Below are positions 1-12,208 of a stretch of DNA of 64,000 nt, in pieces. The notes under the pieces were generated by a model. The model saw nothing but the letters and a program-made list of their open reading frames with translations. It made no database searches and was not told the DNA's origin. Positions within the stretch are counted from its first letter, which is position 1. Every line of letters starts with the position of its first letter. This DNA comes from Spongilla lacustris. Taxonomy: Eukaryota; Porifera; Demospongiae; Spongillida; Spongillidae. Made by a program: the position numbers and the translations under genes. The DNA is taken from the NCBI GenBank assembly GCA_949361645.1, contig OX442417.1, positions 13,391,150 through 13,455,149 of the forward strand, in the 5' to 3' direction.

Positions 1-1899
1 TTTACCAACTTCGCCTTGTATACAAGTGTGAACTGCTTGAGGAGTAAAAGATGACTGGAGTTTGGATGATGCACTGTATGTAGTGTGACGCATGAGGGAT
101 ACATGGTTTTGAGATATTGATCAGTCCTTTGCCGGCATGCCTTTCATTGAATTGCGAGCCATATAGATCTAGCTATACGCTGCTTTGCAACTACGTACGT
201 ACTCAGGTCAATCAGCACTATCTTGTACACTTTTACTGTCTTCGTCCTATTAGATTTTATGGAGCACATGCATCTTCGATCCACAGCGGGATAAACTGAT
301 AATCAGTACGCACGAAGACATGCACATATTACATGTATTAAATTATATCGATCAGATTTCACTTTTCAAGTGCATAGGACATTCTATTCTAGGCACCAAG
401 GGTAGGACATTTTATATCCTAGGCTAGGTAGTTTACACGAATTTTAAAAATAGATATTCAAGTTATAAAATTAGCATAGCTGGAAAGTGCGTGGAAAATA
501 CATTATAATGGTACATCATATGTGCAGATATCGTTCATATTACGAACAATAATCAACGTTTTGTAACCAAAAAAACCGGTAGTCCATACTAATCAATGGT
601 GCGGTAAATACAAAATTGGCACGGTTATGGTTTTAAGCGATGTAATCAGTGCGGTAAAGTTAATATATATATTCATAATTTAACTTTCTGACCCTATAGC
701 GGCTCTTGGTATCTTATAAAAACGTTTTTTTCTTACTATGCAATGCTCTATATGCATACAATTTGCATGACAAAATAGGATTAGAGCACTTCTACATACA
801 TATACATGATTAAGCAAATATGATAAGTCAAAAGTGGTAACAAAACTCATGCAAGATCACCTCTTCATCATCTGGAACCCAGTCACTTAGCATCAGAAAC
901 AAGTTCGTCTATCACTCCAGAACAGAAATAAATATTTTTCTTAAACTTGTTACTATGGATTTTCCACTCCTTTAAAGCTTTCCTTAAGATATTGAGCCTG
1001 AGTTTTTTCAGTTCTAAGGTGACATCTAATTAAAAAAAACTTTCTTGGAGAGAGCGCTCATCTGGGGGTCAGTGATGATTTTTCCGTCTATTCAGTAATA
1101 ATGCTTAACTGATATTTGGTGCAATATGGAATGGTCTGGCTGAATCAAAGGTGATGGTACTGGGTTGGGCTAAGGCAAGACACATTACATCTCAATTACT
1201 TCCAATTTTTTTTTTTTAAATGACAATATTAGTTACTTCAGTATTGCTTGCCCTGGCAACATATTTGACTTAGTTTTGATGTAGTGGTGCGGTGCCACTG
1301 GTGCCCTGGAAAGTAGAACAATCCTTTTCATATAAATGGTACTTGAAGCTGGCCGGAATGGGTTCCACAAATACAACCAAGTCCCTGAATGTCTCCATTC
1401 CTAAGTACATGTAAGTGAAAACCTTTCTCTGATATCGTATTTATATATTTTTTGGTACTTCCGCTTAAGCAATTCATGTACGCAGTATCAATCTATGGGA
1501 GAAAATGGCGGTTATTGAATAGGGAATTTTGCGCCATCTGGGAAACACCTTGCGCCTGCACCAAAACACGTGAAACTGTAATAAAAAACCGCTACAGTGT
1601 TTAAAGAATGAGTTTTAGTGGATACCAAGCGCGTTGTTGGACGAATAAGGTGCGTATTCATTCGATGGAATTAGTCCGTTTTTTGAGCGGTACGTACGTT
1701 GCTCAGTACACGATCTCCCCACTTGTAAACTATTTAAAGATGTGCCCAAAGGTATTACCTTTGACATAATTCACACATACAAGCCTGCTAAAGCATCTTT
1801 AGCGTACCAATAAGCTCCTTTGCTAAGGATCTCTTAACAATTGTGAAAAACCCGTGCCAAAAATTGTACCGTTACGTGGTCTTAAATTTTTGGGTACAT
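1..1899. other. No gene recognised
   Basis: AT-rich sequence with stop codons in all frames and no convincing exon. Only small local hairpins are visible near 1745-1800 (for example gctaaag...ctttagc). It lies upstream of SRCR gene A and may contain its promoter, but no regulatory motif could be identified with confidence. Confidence 0.5.
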
Positions 1900-2041
1900 T
1901 TCTGGGGTGGCATAAATGTCCCCTGCGGACATACACTATATACTGTATATGCCTAGGCATGATTGTCCGGGGGACAATGGTACCTATATAAGAACTAGTG
2001 TCCGGGGGAGGATTAGATGTCCTGGGGGACATTTTGCCGGG

Positions 2042-2082
<41 letters not shown>
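1900..2082. repeat. G-rich repeat ending in a 40-bp poly-G tract
   Basis: Short repeated motifs of the type tgtccgggggac / tgtcctgggggac run from about 1915 to 2030 and lead into an uninterrupted G tract at about 2043-2082. The tract sits roughly 95 bp upstream of the start codon of SRCR gene A. Long G tracts can form quadruplexes and are often misassembled, so the exact length is unsure. Confidence 0.8.
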
Positions 2083-2083
<1 letters not shown>

Positions 2084-2176
2084 ACAATCTAGACGCCCCA
2101 GGCTATTAAAATATTAAAATTATACTTCCAATAAATACCGGTACGTTTTTTTATTTTTTATTTTTAACACGAACTC

Positions 2177-4385
2177 ATGGCGGCACGTGTTCTATTCGTA
2201 ACGTACTTATGCATTTTGGGAGCAAGTAAGTGGCCTGTTCGTTTATATATAATAGCTGTGCGATAGGCTCATTGTTACGTTTTCTTCTTGTGGCATGCAC
2301 TATCGCAATTAAGTTGCCCAAGACACAAAACCAAATACAGGAGACCTGCAGTTACCGAATGGTGCGGGCCCAGGGATGCTGCAGATATACATGTCTGGAC
2401 GGTGGGGTACGATCAGTGCCGTCAACTTCACCAAGAGTGCCGCGGACGTAGCCTGTCACCAGTTGGGCTACTTGGGAGCCAAGACGTTCACCTCCTCCAG
2501 TAGCGCGCTCATGTACGTCAACTAGCTAGGGTGTGTCGTGCATGATACTGTAACTGATACGGCCCTGCATGCAGGCTGGCCCCTGATTTCGTTCTCTCAC
2601 GTTGGTATTCAGCATGTGATATTGCAGTATGGCGCTGCACAGCTCTCATTTGTAGCAATGAAAGTTGTTAGCATGTTATTATTACATTGGATATTATTTC
2701 GCTTCGTAAACAAATTTGTCGTAGCATGTATAATGGTGCAAATGCTGTTAGAACGAGAAACGCGCTACGTAGCTAAGTGTAAAATGAGCGCTGCAGAGAC
2801 TCCTCACTTCCTCCCCCGTACTGCCGTGTTTCCTCTCCTCACCATGCAAAGAAATAACACAGTATGGCTGAGTGGTCCAAACTGTACTGGGGACGAGCTA
2901 CACATCCTTCGCTGTCAGTGGGCTAACTCTCCGTGTACCTCCTGTTCACAAACAGAGAACGTGGTCATCCACTGCAGTAAGTGCGTGTGAGGTCAGGTGG
3001 GGGAGTGGTCATGAGTCATGTGATGCTCCGGTCACGGTAGTCTCGCTAGCCAGACTTACTTCGATGTGACCGTACTATGACCTGGACTGGGGTACATCTG
3101 GTGACATTGGCCAGTATGTACATGTTCTAACATGCTATCTGGTATTTAATCATGCAACCATGTAACATGAAATATATTATTCATAATCCTAGGTCACATG
3201 CAAGGAATAAAAAAATCAAAACATGTCTGACCAATGAAGGAAGGCAGAAACCAACAACCTCCCAGAATGTCATACACACACCGGTTTTACGAGCATAAAT
3301 AGCAGAAATGCCACGTTCAGTGATAGCCCACACCTATTCCACTATGTTGAATGATACACTACTGTTGTTGCAGATTCAGCACATATATGGGATAACAACC
3401 CTTTTGAAGGATCTGTACACCTTGGCAATGGTGGTAGCATCATGTCCGTGGGGGAGGTGATGGTGTACCTGAAGGCTAAGTGGGGAGCAGTGTGTGCTGA
3501 CAACTTCACTGATGCTGCAGCAGACTCTTTGTGCAGGCAACTTGGGTACACCAATTCTAATGGACACTACCACACAGGGTAGGTTGTGTACAAGAGTGGA
3601 GGAGGACTGTGATTTGGTGCATTAATGTTACTGGGTGTGTCTACCCAGAGCACATTTGTACATAATGGTGTGTGGAAAATGAAGATTCTGGCAGTCTGCT
3701 ATGAAAGATTCTCAGCTTTGTTAGATGGTTCAAGTATGTTGTGCTATTTGAGCCCTAACACTTAAGGCCCTAATCATAGATGAATAGTAATCCATTTGCT
3801 GCTCTTACAATGGAGACACTATCTGTGTGGGAATGTGTAAACATTTGTACATTGCATGATAGCTTCATAGGTATTGCAAAATGGATTTTTTTTTCACTGA
3901 TGCTGTTATAATGTATGTAGTATGTAATCCCTTGTTTGCTTACTTCTAAAGAAATCCCACATATCCACCAATTTCATTTAATTTTTATATCCTGTGTCAC
4001 TAGCTTATCTTGTGGTCAGTGATATGTGAATTCAGAAGCACCATTGTTAGCAAGAAACCCCCCCTCTCTCATAATCATGACTTTGGGGGACCCATGACCC
4101 ATGCCCCCCCCCCCCCCCCCCCTCCCTTCCTATACACTGTAAGATGCATGCATAGGCATGTTGTACAAACCTTTTTTCTGTCTAAAACACTAAGCTCTTA
4201 GTGAACTATTTGATGTTTACAGGAATCTGGAGTTTTGTGGTGTAAATTAATGGAAAGAAGTTCCCCCCCCCCCCCCCCCCCCCCCGATGTCATGAGCAGA
4301 AGGCATTGAGCACAAGAGGTTGCTTAAAACTGTACATGTGTTCTTGACCTTCCAAGTTCCAAAGAAAATAAGATGCTGATAGGAA

Positions 4386-4458
<73 letters not shown>

Positions 4459-5059
4459 TGCAGGTGAGTGAATGTAAGTGTGTGTTACTAGTAAATTCTT
4501 ATACAGACTATGACTTGTAAGCAAGAATGCTTTTCCAATGAGAGAGCACCTTCTACTGGCTAACAATAACACCAGCAAGAAGTGCAGATAAGCCCACCAC
4601 AAAGGGGGTTCTTGTTCTTCTCTTTCTCATAATCATGTGGCCAGCTTCACTCACCATAGATGCTCCATCTTGATACTGCACAGATAATGCTACCCATTCA
4701 GGGTCAGGGGCATTGTGTACATGCACATGCTCACATTCATCCACAGTGATCTACTAAAATAATCCTGCACATATGCAAGGTGTGGGAAATATAGTGTGTT
4801 ACGAACAATTTTTTACATAGTGGATTCCACTATTTATATGCATTTTTATGTACAGCAAATTAAGACCATGTTTATTTATCATCAGGGTGAGTGGTGGTAT
4901 GTGGCTGAAGACATTTGACTGTAGTGAATCTGAACCGTGCTTCACTGACTGCTATGACTACCCTGTAAATTCACCTGGGATCACAGACTGTTCATCTGGC
5001 ACAGTTGGTGTATCCTGTGGTATGTGTGCTGAGCCATGATCACATTTGATATTTATATT

Positions 5060-5130
<71 letters not shown>

Positions 5131-5656
5131 TCAGAATATAACAGTAGTGCTGTCTGGTCAGCTGGAACAGACTGTCAGTATCAGTCTCCTGGAAGCATCA
5201 CTTCAATGTTTGGATCTGCCACGCCCATGACCACACCCACATCCCTAGTACCCACTTTCACAATGATGTCTTCTACAGTCTCTGTAACACCTCATTCCTC
5301 TGTGGCAAGGTATGTATTACATCTCTGTAGCCTTTTCTAAATTGTTCTCTCCTCCCCATCCCAGTACTGCATCAGTGTCCCATCCCAGTACTACATCAGT
5401 GTCCCATCCCAGTACTACATCAGTGTCCCATCCCAGTACTACATCAGTGTCCCCAGCCACACCCACCATACTACCACCCTCCAAGCTCCCCATCATTCTG
5501 TCCAGAGGTGCCATTGCCGCCATTGTGGTGGGCTCAGCTGCAGTCCTTCTGGTGGTCACTCTGGTTCTCGTCTGCTGCCTATGTTGTGCCAAGTGCAGGC
5601 GTAGAAAGATAAAATACACACATCTGCAAACCTCAACGGATGGCATGGATGATTAA
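2177..5656 (+). CDS. SRCR gene A: two-SRCR-domain type I membrane receptor
   Basis: Seven exons join in phase: 2177-2225, 2341-2512, 2852-2976, 3374-3578, 4886-5019, 5135-5309 and 5365-5656 (1,152 nt, 383 aa). All introns start GT and end AG. Exon 1 encodes a signal peptide (MAARVLFVTYLCILGA). Exons 2-3 encode SRCR domain 1 with GRWGTI, VACHQLGY and CTGDELHILRC. The Cys normally following W-G-T-V is Ser. Exons 4-5 encode SRCR domain 2 with WGAVCADNF and LCRQLGY. Exon 6 and the start of exon 7 form a Thr/Ser/Pro stalk, followed by a membrane helix (about residues 336-361) and a short tail rich in Arg/Lys with one Tyr (residue 371). SRCR domains bind proteins and microbial ligands, so a surface recognition role is inferred. 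The ATG was chosen because it opens the signal peptide and is shared with genes B and C. The exact ligand and function are unknown. Confidence 0.85.
4104..4457. repeat. Intron 4 of gene A: poly-C tracts and GT microsatellite
   Basis: Intron 4 (3579-4885) holds poly-C tracts at 4104-4122 and 4263-4285 and a GT repeat at about 4389-4457. Poly-Val/Cys or poly-His/Thr reading frames across these tracts are artefacts of the repeat. Confidence 0.9.
5062..5129. repeat. GT microsatellite abutting the exon 6 acceptor of gene A
   Basis: About 33 GT units run to within 5 bp of the acceptor (tattcag|AATATAAC) and take the place of a normal polypyrimidine tract. The same arrangement occurs in genes B and C with different repeat lengths. 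Confidence 0.9.
5365..5447 (+). repeat. 24-bp coding minisatellite in the stalk of gene A, with a duplicated splice acceptor
   Basis: The start of exon 7 contains three tandem 24-bp units (5365-5388, 5389-5412, 5413-5436) plus part of a fourth. Each unit encodes eight residues of the type S-H-P-S-T-T-S-V. Each ends in catcccag, the same bases that form the true acceptor at 5364. Genes B and C have a single unit. Acceptor use at 5364, 5388, 5412 or 5436 would keep the frame and change stalk length in steps of eight residues. Confidence 0.85.
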
Positions 5657-5695
5657 GAACTGTTGAACAATGATTTGTTAAACACTGTTTCGAAA

Positions 5696-5701
5696 AATAA
5701 A
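5696..5701 (+). promoter_or_regulatory. Polyadenylation signal of gene A
   Basis: AATAAA lies 40 bp after the stop codon of gene A, at the expected place for 3'-end processing. Confidence 0.6.
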
Positions 5702-7104
5702 CTTAGTCAATGCATGTGACATCCATAATTAACATTTGCAGTAGTCATTAGTGTCATAACCAGCTATCTACTGTACAAATAGGTTCATATCTTCATAATA
5801 CTGTATATGCACTACCCAATGGAGGGTGGGGATTATTAACACCTATATGGCTGCACTTCTGGTTTGATGTTTGAAAGCAGCTTCTATCATAAATGACAGC
5901 TTCTACCACATGTACGCGTGTACATGCAACTATAATATCCTGCAGCCAGCATATCAGGGAGTCAATTACTGTTCTTTTCTTTTTTCATTTGACTTGATTG
6001 CTGATATACTACTACATGCACATAACTATTGGAGCTATTGAACTAAAGGTTGAAATCTTGATTTATTTTCGCAACGTCATTTTGCTCCAAATATCTTTTT
6101 TTTTCTTTTTTTTCCAGGCATGACTTCAAAAAGAACGTGTACCTTAAATAACTGCATGCTGGTGAGCAATTAATTTCTCTTGATTGTTGAAATATCACAA
6201 GGTTCCCCCCCCCCCCCCCCCCCCCCCCCGAAATTGTTTAGAGTTGCTTGAAATCACAAAAGATAAGAAATTTTTAAAAAGTGTACTACAAAGGCAAACA
6301 AACCATTTTGGAGTAACTGACTTAATGATTAGGGATGATGTAATGGGGCACTAGTGCATGTACATTTTTAAGAACACCGTTATACCCTAGGCACTTAGCT
6401 ATTGCAAAGCCAAATATTTGTGAGTGGCCAAGTCTTCATCTTGTGGCCTGAGAGTACTTGAATTGTTCACACACTGTGCAGTCATGAACCTGCAATATAA
6501 CTCAAGATATTTAATTCATTACTCATATAGTGGGGGCAGATGTTTTTTATACCAGTTTTTTGGTACCAAACTAGTCAATGGGCCTAAAGGGAAAATCTTT
6601 ATGTGGATGGGCTGCAATGGCTAAATCAGTGTAAAATGAATTGAGGAGGCTTGTGTGAAATAATGTCATTTTAAAAAGTGTCGTAAAGAACCTGGGAGAG
6701 GACACTACATGTATGGACATATTCTCCCTCCAGGGCTGGGAGGAAGCCATAGTTAAATATTGATTTCAATGATTGATAACTTGAATACAGAAGTAGTTGA
6801 AGAGGCAGTTTGCTAACCTACACCCTACATTTTCTCCTGACCGGTGTGTGATTATTATTTATACCGGGTGTATGTAACACTTTTTAATCAGTCTAACTCA
6901 GGACTGATTGAAATTAATTAACCACTTGGTTTCATTTAAATATTTACCGTCGTTAGGCAGATTACAATAAAATTTAAATTATTGTAAGCGGTTAAGTAAT
7001 TATATCAAAACTCTCATAGACACTAGACAAAGCCCAATTATTCAAGATTAAGGTTAAAGATATTAATAACTATTTACTATTTACCAATAGCACAAGATAT
7101 AAAT
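5702..7104. repeat. Duplicated 3' flank of SRCR genes; no gene
   Basis: From about 5840 to 6430 the sequence aligns by eye with the 3' flank of gene B (about 15229-15890). Shared landmarks include cacctatatggctgcac, gtttgatgtttgaaagcagc and a poly-C tract (6206-6229 here, 15624-15644 there), in the same order. So the tandem duplication units include non-coding flank. The rest, to 7104, shows no gene. Confidence 0.7.
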
Positions 7105-7926
7105 ATGGGACAGTGTCGGGCTTGTGAGGTTATAATTTTATCACTATAAAAATTGCATGTTACACTAAACAACACCTCTTTGCAATGGTACAACCTTTTC
7201 TTTTAAAAGTTCGTGCACTTGTTCTCACATCATCTCTCTATGTGGAAATCGATTTTGGTGCTCTAATTATTTTCCATGCCGCGAGTACAAAGATCGCTAA
7301 CCCAACGGGTTAGAATTCAACATTTCTCCATGTACGAGTGTGGAAAGCGCATCAAATTTGGGTTGTACATAGAAGAGTCATGTAGCTATTGGTTTGTTCT
7401 GTTCGTTAATTTCTGTGTTATCCGTTACGGAGATACAGTTGAACAAACTACGTGCACGTTTTCCCGCTTGATTCGCGCCAATGACTTTGGCAAATCGCAT
7501 CCCGCTCAATGTATGGGGAGGCGGTGATTATACCTTTGGTGCGAATCAAGCGGGAAAACTTGCACGTAGTTTGCTCAACTGTATCTCTGTAACGGATGAA
7601 CAGGAATTAACGAACAGGACAGATCAATAGCTACAGGACTCCTCTATGCACACTCCGAATTTGACGCGTTTTCAACATTCGTAAATGGCGAGATGTGAAA
7701 TTCTAACCTGTTGGATTAGCGATCTTTGCTTTGACGGCATATAAAATAATTAGAGCTCCAAAATAGAAACGAACATAGAGAAATGATGTGGGAACATGTG
7801 TAAGAAATATGAAAGGAAAAGGTTGTACCGTTGCGAAGATGTATGGGTTAGTGTAATATAATGTGCAATATTTATAGTGATAAAATTATAATCCCACAAG
7901 CCCGATTTTGCTGGACACTGTCCCAT
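7105..7926. mobile_element. Foldback (palindromic) element, copy 1, long form
   Basis: The ends are inverted copies (ATGGGACAGTGTC ... GACACTGTCCCAT). The whole 0.82 kb folds into two arms of about 400 bp around a short asymmetric loop near 7490-7540 that contains gctcaatgtatggggaggcgg. The stem next to the loop (cgcttgattcgcgcca / ggtgcgaatcaagcg) is shared with all long copies in this window. No protein is encoded, so it looks like a non-autonomous MITE/foldback family. Confidence 0.8.
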
Positions 7927-8050
7927 ATTAACATTGTATTCTAAGAGCAACCAATTTATGCCTACGAGAGAGCTGGAGTTCTGGGACTGGTATGGATGAT
8001 AGTGAGGGACTAAATATGTGTGTTGTATATATAATAATAATTATTATTAT

Positions 8051-8479
8051 ATGGGACAGTTTCCGCGAAAATTTTTATAACATTATAACTAATAATCGTG
8101 TTACAAAAATGCTTCTTGTTTGAATCGCTATATCTCCCGAACGGTTAAAGCTATGGACTTCCTATTTTCAACACTACATACTACACCATTTCTCTATGGT
8201 ATAGTACAGTTTGGAATCTTGCACTTGCTCCTTGCCAATATTGCAACGTTACCCGCCATAACTTTAGGTAGGAGTAATCAAACCTGGCTGGTTATCGAAC
8301 GTTGCAATACTGGCGTGGAGCAGCTGCAAGACTCCAAAATGTATTTTACCATAGAGAAATGGTGTTGTATGAACCAGGAAGTCAGTATAGCGCTTAGCGT
8401 TCGGAAGATATAGCGATTCAAACAAGAAGCATTTTTATAACACGATTATTTTATAAAAACATAGCTGGAACTGTTCCAT
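8051..8479. mobile_element. Foldback element, copy 2, short form lacking the core
   Basis: The ends ATGGGACAGTTTCCGCG and the imperfect AACTGTTCCAT are inverted. The arms share gaatcgctatatctcc and ttgcacttgctcc with copy 3. The central conserved palindromic core seen in copies 1 and 3-6 is absent: the arms meet near 8277-8285. It reads as an internal deletion derivative. Confidence 0.75.
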
Positions 8480-8554
8480 ATATATCTTTATATGGTATGG
8501 TATTAATATATTATGTATCATTGTATTTTTCTAGCTAAGGCAAGCAATAATTAT

Positions 8555-9358
8555 ATGAGACAGTTTCCGCGAAAATGTCACCCTTTTATAACATTATAAT
8601 GTTATAAAAATGCTTCTTGTTTGAATCACTATATCTTCCGAACGCTAAACGCTATCGACTTCCTATTTTCAACAGTTCATACTACACCATTTCTCTATGC
8701 CAATTTACATTTTGGAGTCTTTCACTAGCTCCACGCCAGTATTGCAACGTTCGAGCGACCGGGTTCAAACCCGCCATAACTTTAGGTATAGGAGTAATGA
8801 AATCGCTTCAAATTCGGTTTTTAGGTTATACCTATCGATTTATTCTGTTCGTTAATTTCTATGCCATCCGTTACGGAAATACAGTTGAACAAAGTACGTC
8901 CACTTTACCCGCTCGATTCGCGCCAATGATTTTGGCAAATCGCGTTCCGCTCAATGTATGGGGAGGCGGTTGTTATATCATTGGCGCGAATCGAGCGGGA
9001 AAAAGTGCACGTAGTTTGTTCAACTGTATTTCCGTAACGGATGGCATAAAAATTAACGAACATTACAAATCGATAGGCGTACGACCTCTGTACCTACAAA
9101 CCGAATTTGAAGCGAATTGATTACTCCTACCTACAGTTATGGCGGGTTTGAATCCCGTCGGGTATCGAACGTTGCAATACTGGCATGGGGCAAGTGCAAG
9201 ACTCGAAAATGTAATTTGTCGTAGTGAAATGGACTCACTGTTGAAAATAGGAAGTCGATAGCGTTTAGCGTTCGGAAGATATAGCGATTCAAACAAGAAG
9301 CATTTTTATAACAGTATAATGTTATAAAAGGGTGACATTTTCACGGAAACTGTCCCAT
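8555..9358. mobile_element. Foldback element, copy 3, long form
   Basis: The ends ATGAGACAGTTTCCGCG and CGGAAACTGTCCCAT are inverted around a central loop near 8940-8975. The inner core matches copy 1, while the outer arms match copy 2, so the core is combined with different outer arms. Open frames inside follow the palindrome and appear non-coding. Confidence 0.8.
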
Positions 9359-9514
9359 ATATTAACACAAAGAGAATTACATGTATATAATGAAGCATAG
9401 GCTTACGATGATAAAAGATAATAATCAATTACGTAATTATACCGGTATTTTCATTTTTTTTTTTTTAAATGTACGTTAAAACGTCAGTATTATTATTATT
9501 AACTGTTGTAATAC

Positions 9515-12173
9515 ATGGCACATGTTCTATTCCTAACATACTTCAGCATTTTGGGAGCAAGTAAGTGGCCTGACCTTTTTTTATAGCTCTGACATAACAT
9601 CCCCCCAAATATTCGATACAATTCAAGTTGCCCAAAATACAGGAGACCTGCAGTTACCGAATGGTGCGGGCCCACTGCAAATATACATGTCCCGTCGGTG
9701 GGGTACGATCAGTGCCGTCAACTTCACCAAGAGTGCCGCGGACGTAGCCTGTCACCAGTTGGGCTACTCGGGAGCCAAGACGTTCAGCTCCTCCAGTAGC
9801 GCGCTCAAGTACGTCAACTAGCTAGGGTGTGTCGTGCATGATACTGTAACTGATACGGCCCTGCATGCTGCAGGATAACCTCCATATCCGTTATGGTTTT
9901 GAACCCAATTCGGTCCCTCACGTTCAGCGACGTTGTGGTATAGCCAGCTGGCTGTGGCTTTCCAATGAAAGTTGTTAGCGTGTTATTATTACATTGACAT
10001 TGTATACGCATGTCATTTTGCCTCGTAAACAGATTTGGCGTTGCATCATAGAACTATCTATGGTTGCATATAGAATCTAAAGCCCGCGTACATGTATAAG
10101 GTGCAAAGCATGCGTGACAGAAGCGCGCTACATTAGTACAGCCTGTAGCGCAGTGGACGGGTGTAAGCAGCAATGACCTCCAAATTGGTCGCTGCAGAGA
10201 CACTCAGCTCCTCATCTGGTTCCCCTTTACTGCTGTTTTTCCTCCCACTACCGTGCAAAGAAATAACACGGTATGGCTGAGTGGTCCAAACTGCGCTGGC
10301 GATGAGCTACACATCCTACGATGTCAGTGGAATAACGCTCCGTGTACCTCCTGTTCACAAGAAGATAATGTGATAGTCCAGTGCAGTAAGTGTATAGGTC
10401 AGGTGGGGGAGTGGTCACAAGTCATGTGATGCGCACAGGTCATGACAAAGACATGAAAATATAAAAATTTCCACAAGAAGCTATATTCATGGAAGTATTT
10501 ATTAAGCGATATGTATATGTAACGTAACTTGCAAAAACCACTGAATTGATCAATAAATTTAATTGTATCTATGATTTGAGAATGGGATGTTGATCCCACT
10601 ATGTTGGATGTTACACTAACATGAGACCTTTGTTCCAGATTCAGCACATATATGGGATAACCCTTATGAAGGCTCTGTACACCTTAATGGTGGTAACATC
10701 ATGTCCATGGGGGAGGTGTTGGTGTACCTGAGGGGACAGTGGGGAGCAGTGTGTGCTGACAACTTCCCTGATGCTGCAGCAGACTCCGTGTGCAGGCAAC
10801 TTGGGTACACCAATTCTAATGGACACTACCAAGCAGGGTAGGTTGTGTAGAAGAGAGAGGGGGAAGGATGAGGTGAGGCTTGAGGCGTGCACTGGTGGCC
10901 TAATGCCTTATGTGTTGGGCCTCTGGTACACAGCTTTGTATATGTACAACTGTAAACAAAGGTTTGGCAGTATCATGCAAATGAATCTCATTTGTGTTCA
11001 TGGCTCAGCCCTTGTAGATTCTTCAAGGGGTAGGGGGTAGGGAGGTACATGTAGGGGGTATGCGGCACTGATTTTGTAGCACTCCACCACTCTGCCATAC
11101 CTTGCTGGGGAACCCACGCCCACTGCCCCACTCCCTCTCCCTTCTCATTAGATGCATATGTCCAGGTATGCTGTACAACCCCTTTTCTGTCTAAAGCACT
11201 AGTCATAGTGAAATATTCAATGTAATGTATGGAAATCTTGAGTGATTTGGTCTAAATAGGAATGAAAAAAAAAAATTAAAAAACACCTGGGGTTAATAGC
11301 ATTCATCCTCTAATCAGTCCACCATATTAATGCCCGGTTCGTATACTTTGGTTTTGGTGTGTTCCATTAGTTCCAAGTGCTGTTTAGACATATATCATTG
11401 TGCTTTTATGCTCTATGTTCTACAAATGTATTAGACTAAAAATGTTAGTTTTATGTTAGAGTCTAACACAGAAATAACATTTGTAAAACATAAGATTTTT
11501 TAGAGCAAAGGGACTCAAATGGGAACACCACCCCCATAATAAGAAACAATGAATATACGTAATATATATATAATTTACAGTTCAATTGCTTACATGAATG
11601 TAGTTAGTACACATCACATGCTTGCCAGCTTTGCAGCTGCCCCCCCCCCCCCCCCCCCCCCCCCTCCCTCCCGGTCTGGTTATTTGATTTGATACCGTTT
11701 GATGAGGTTGTTTCATCTCCGATCCAAAATGTGGGATTTCATATGGGCATAAATTTACCATTAATACTACTTTTACAAGCAAGCACTAAATACTGCATTT
11801 CCTATTCAATGGTGTTATACTAGGATCTTTCTATGATGAACACTTAGGCCGATATATGCAAAGAAAGAGATATGTTTCCTAATAGGGCTCAGAGTGTTGG
11901 TAACATATCTAAAAGTACCATAAGCCTAACATAAGCCCATACATGTATTTCCAACCACACCAATATGGAGGTATTAAAGCCCATGCATCATGTGACCATA
12001 AAAGAACTGATAAGTGAATAAACAGTGAGTTCAGTACTATTATCATTGGGGGTGGAGAGGGGGCGGTGGTGGGGTGGGGAGTTAAAATGCCAAAAAGCGC
12101 TGGGTTCTGGGGCAGGCCCCAGGCCTTTCTACTCCATACCCCTCCCCGGAATGGCTCTGCCTATTGCCCCACT

Positions 12174-12208
<35 letters not shown>

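Noticed and set aside
8755..8775. tRNA B-box-like words (gggttcaaaccc, cgttcgatacc) in the palindromic elements
   Set aside because: No A box or cloverleaf at the right distance. The words are part of the element arms and occur in both orientations.
8617..9120. Plus frame of 167 codons, and similar frames at 9063-9296, 18726-19007, 19671-19859 and 47249-47672
   Set aside because: They lie inside palindromic elements, and similar frames occur on both arms and strands because of the symmetry. No domain is recognisable.
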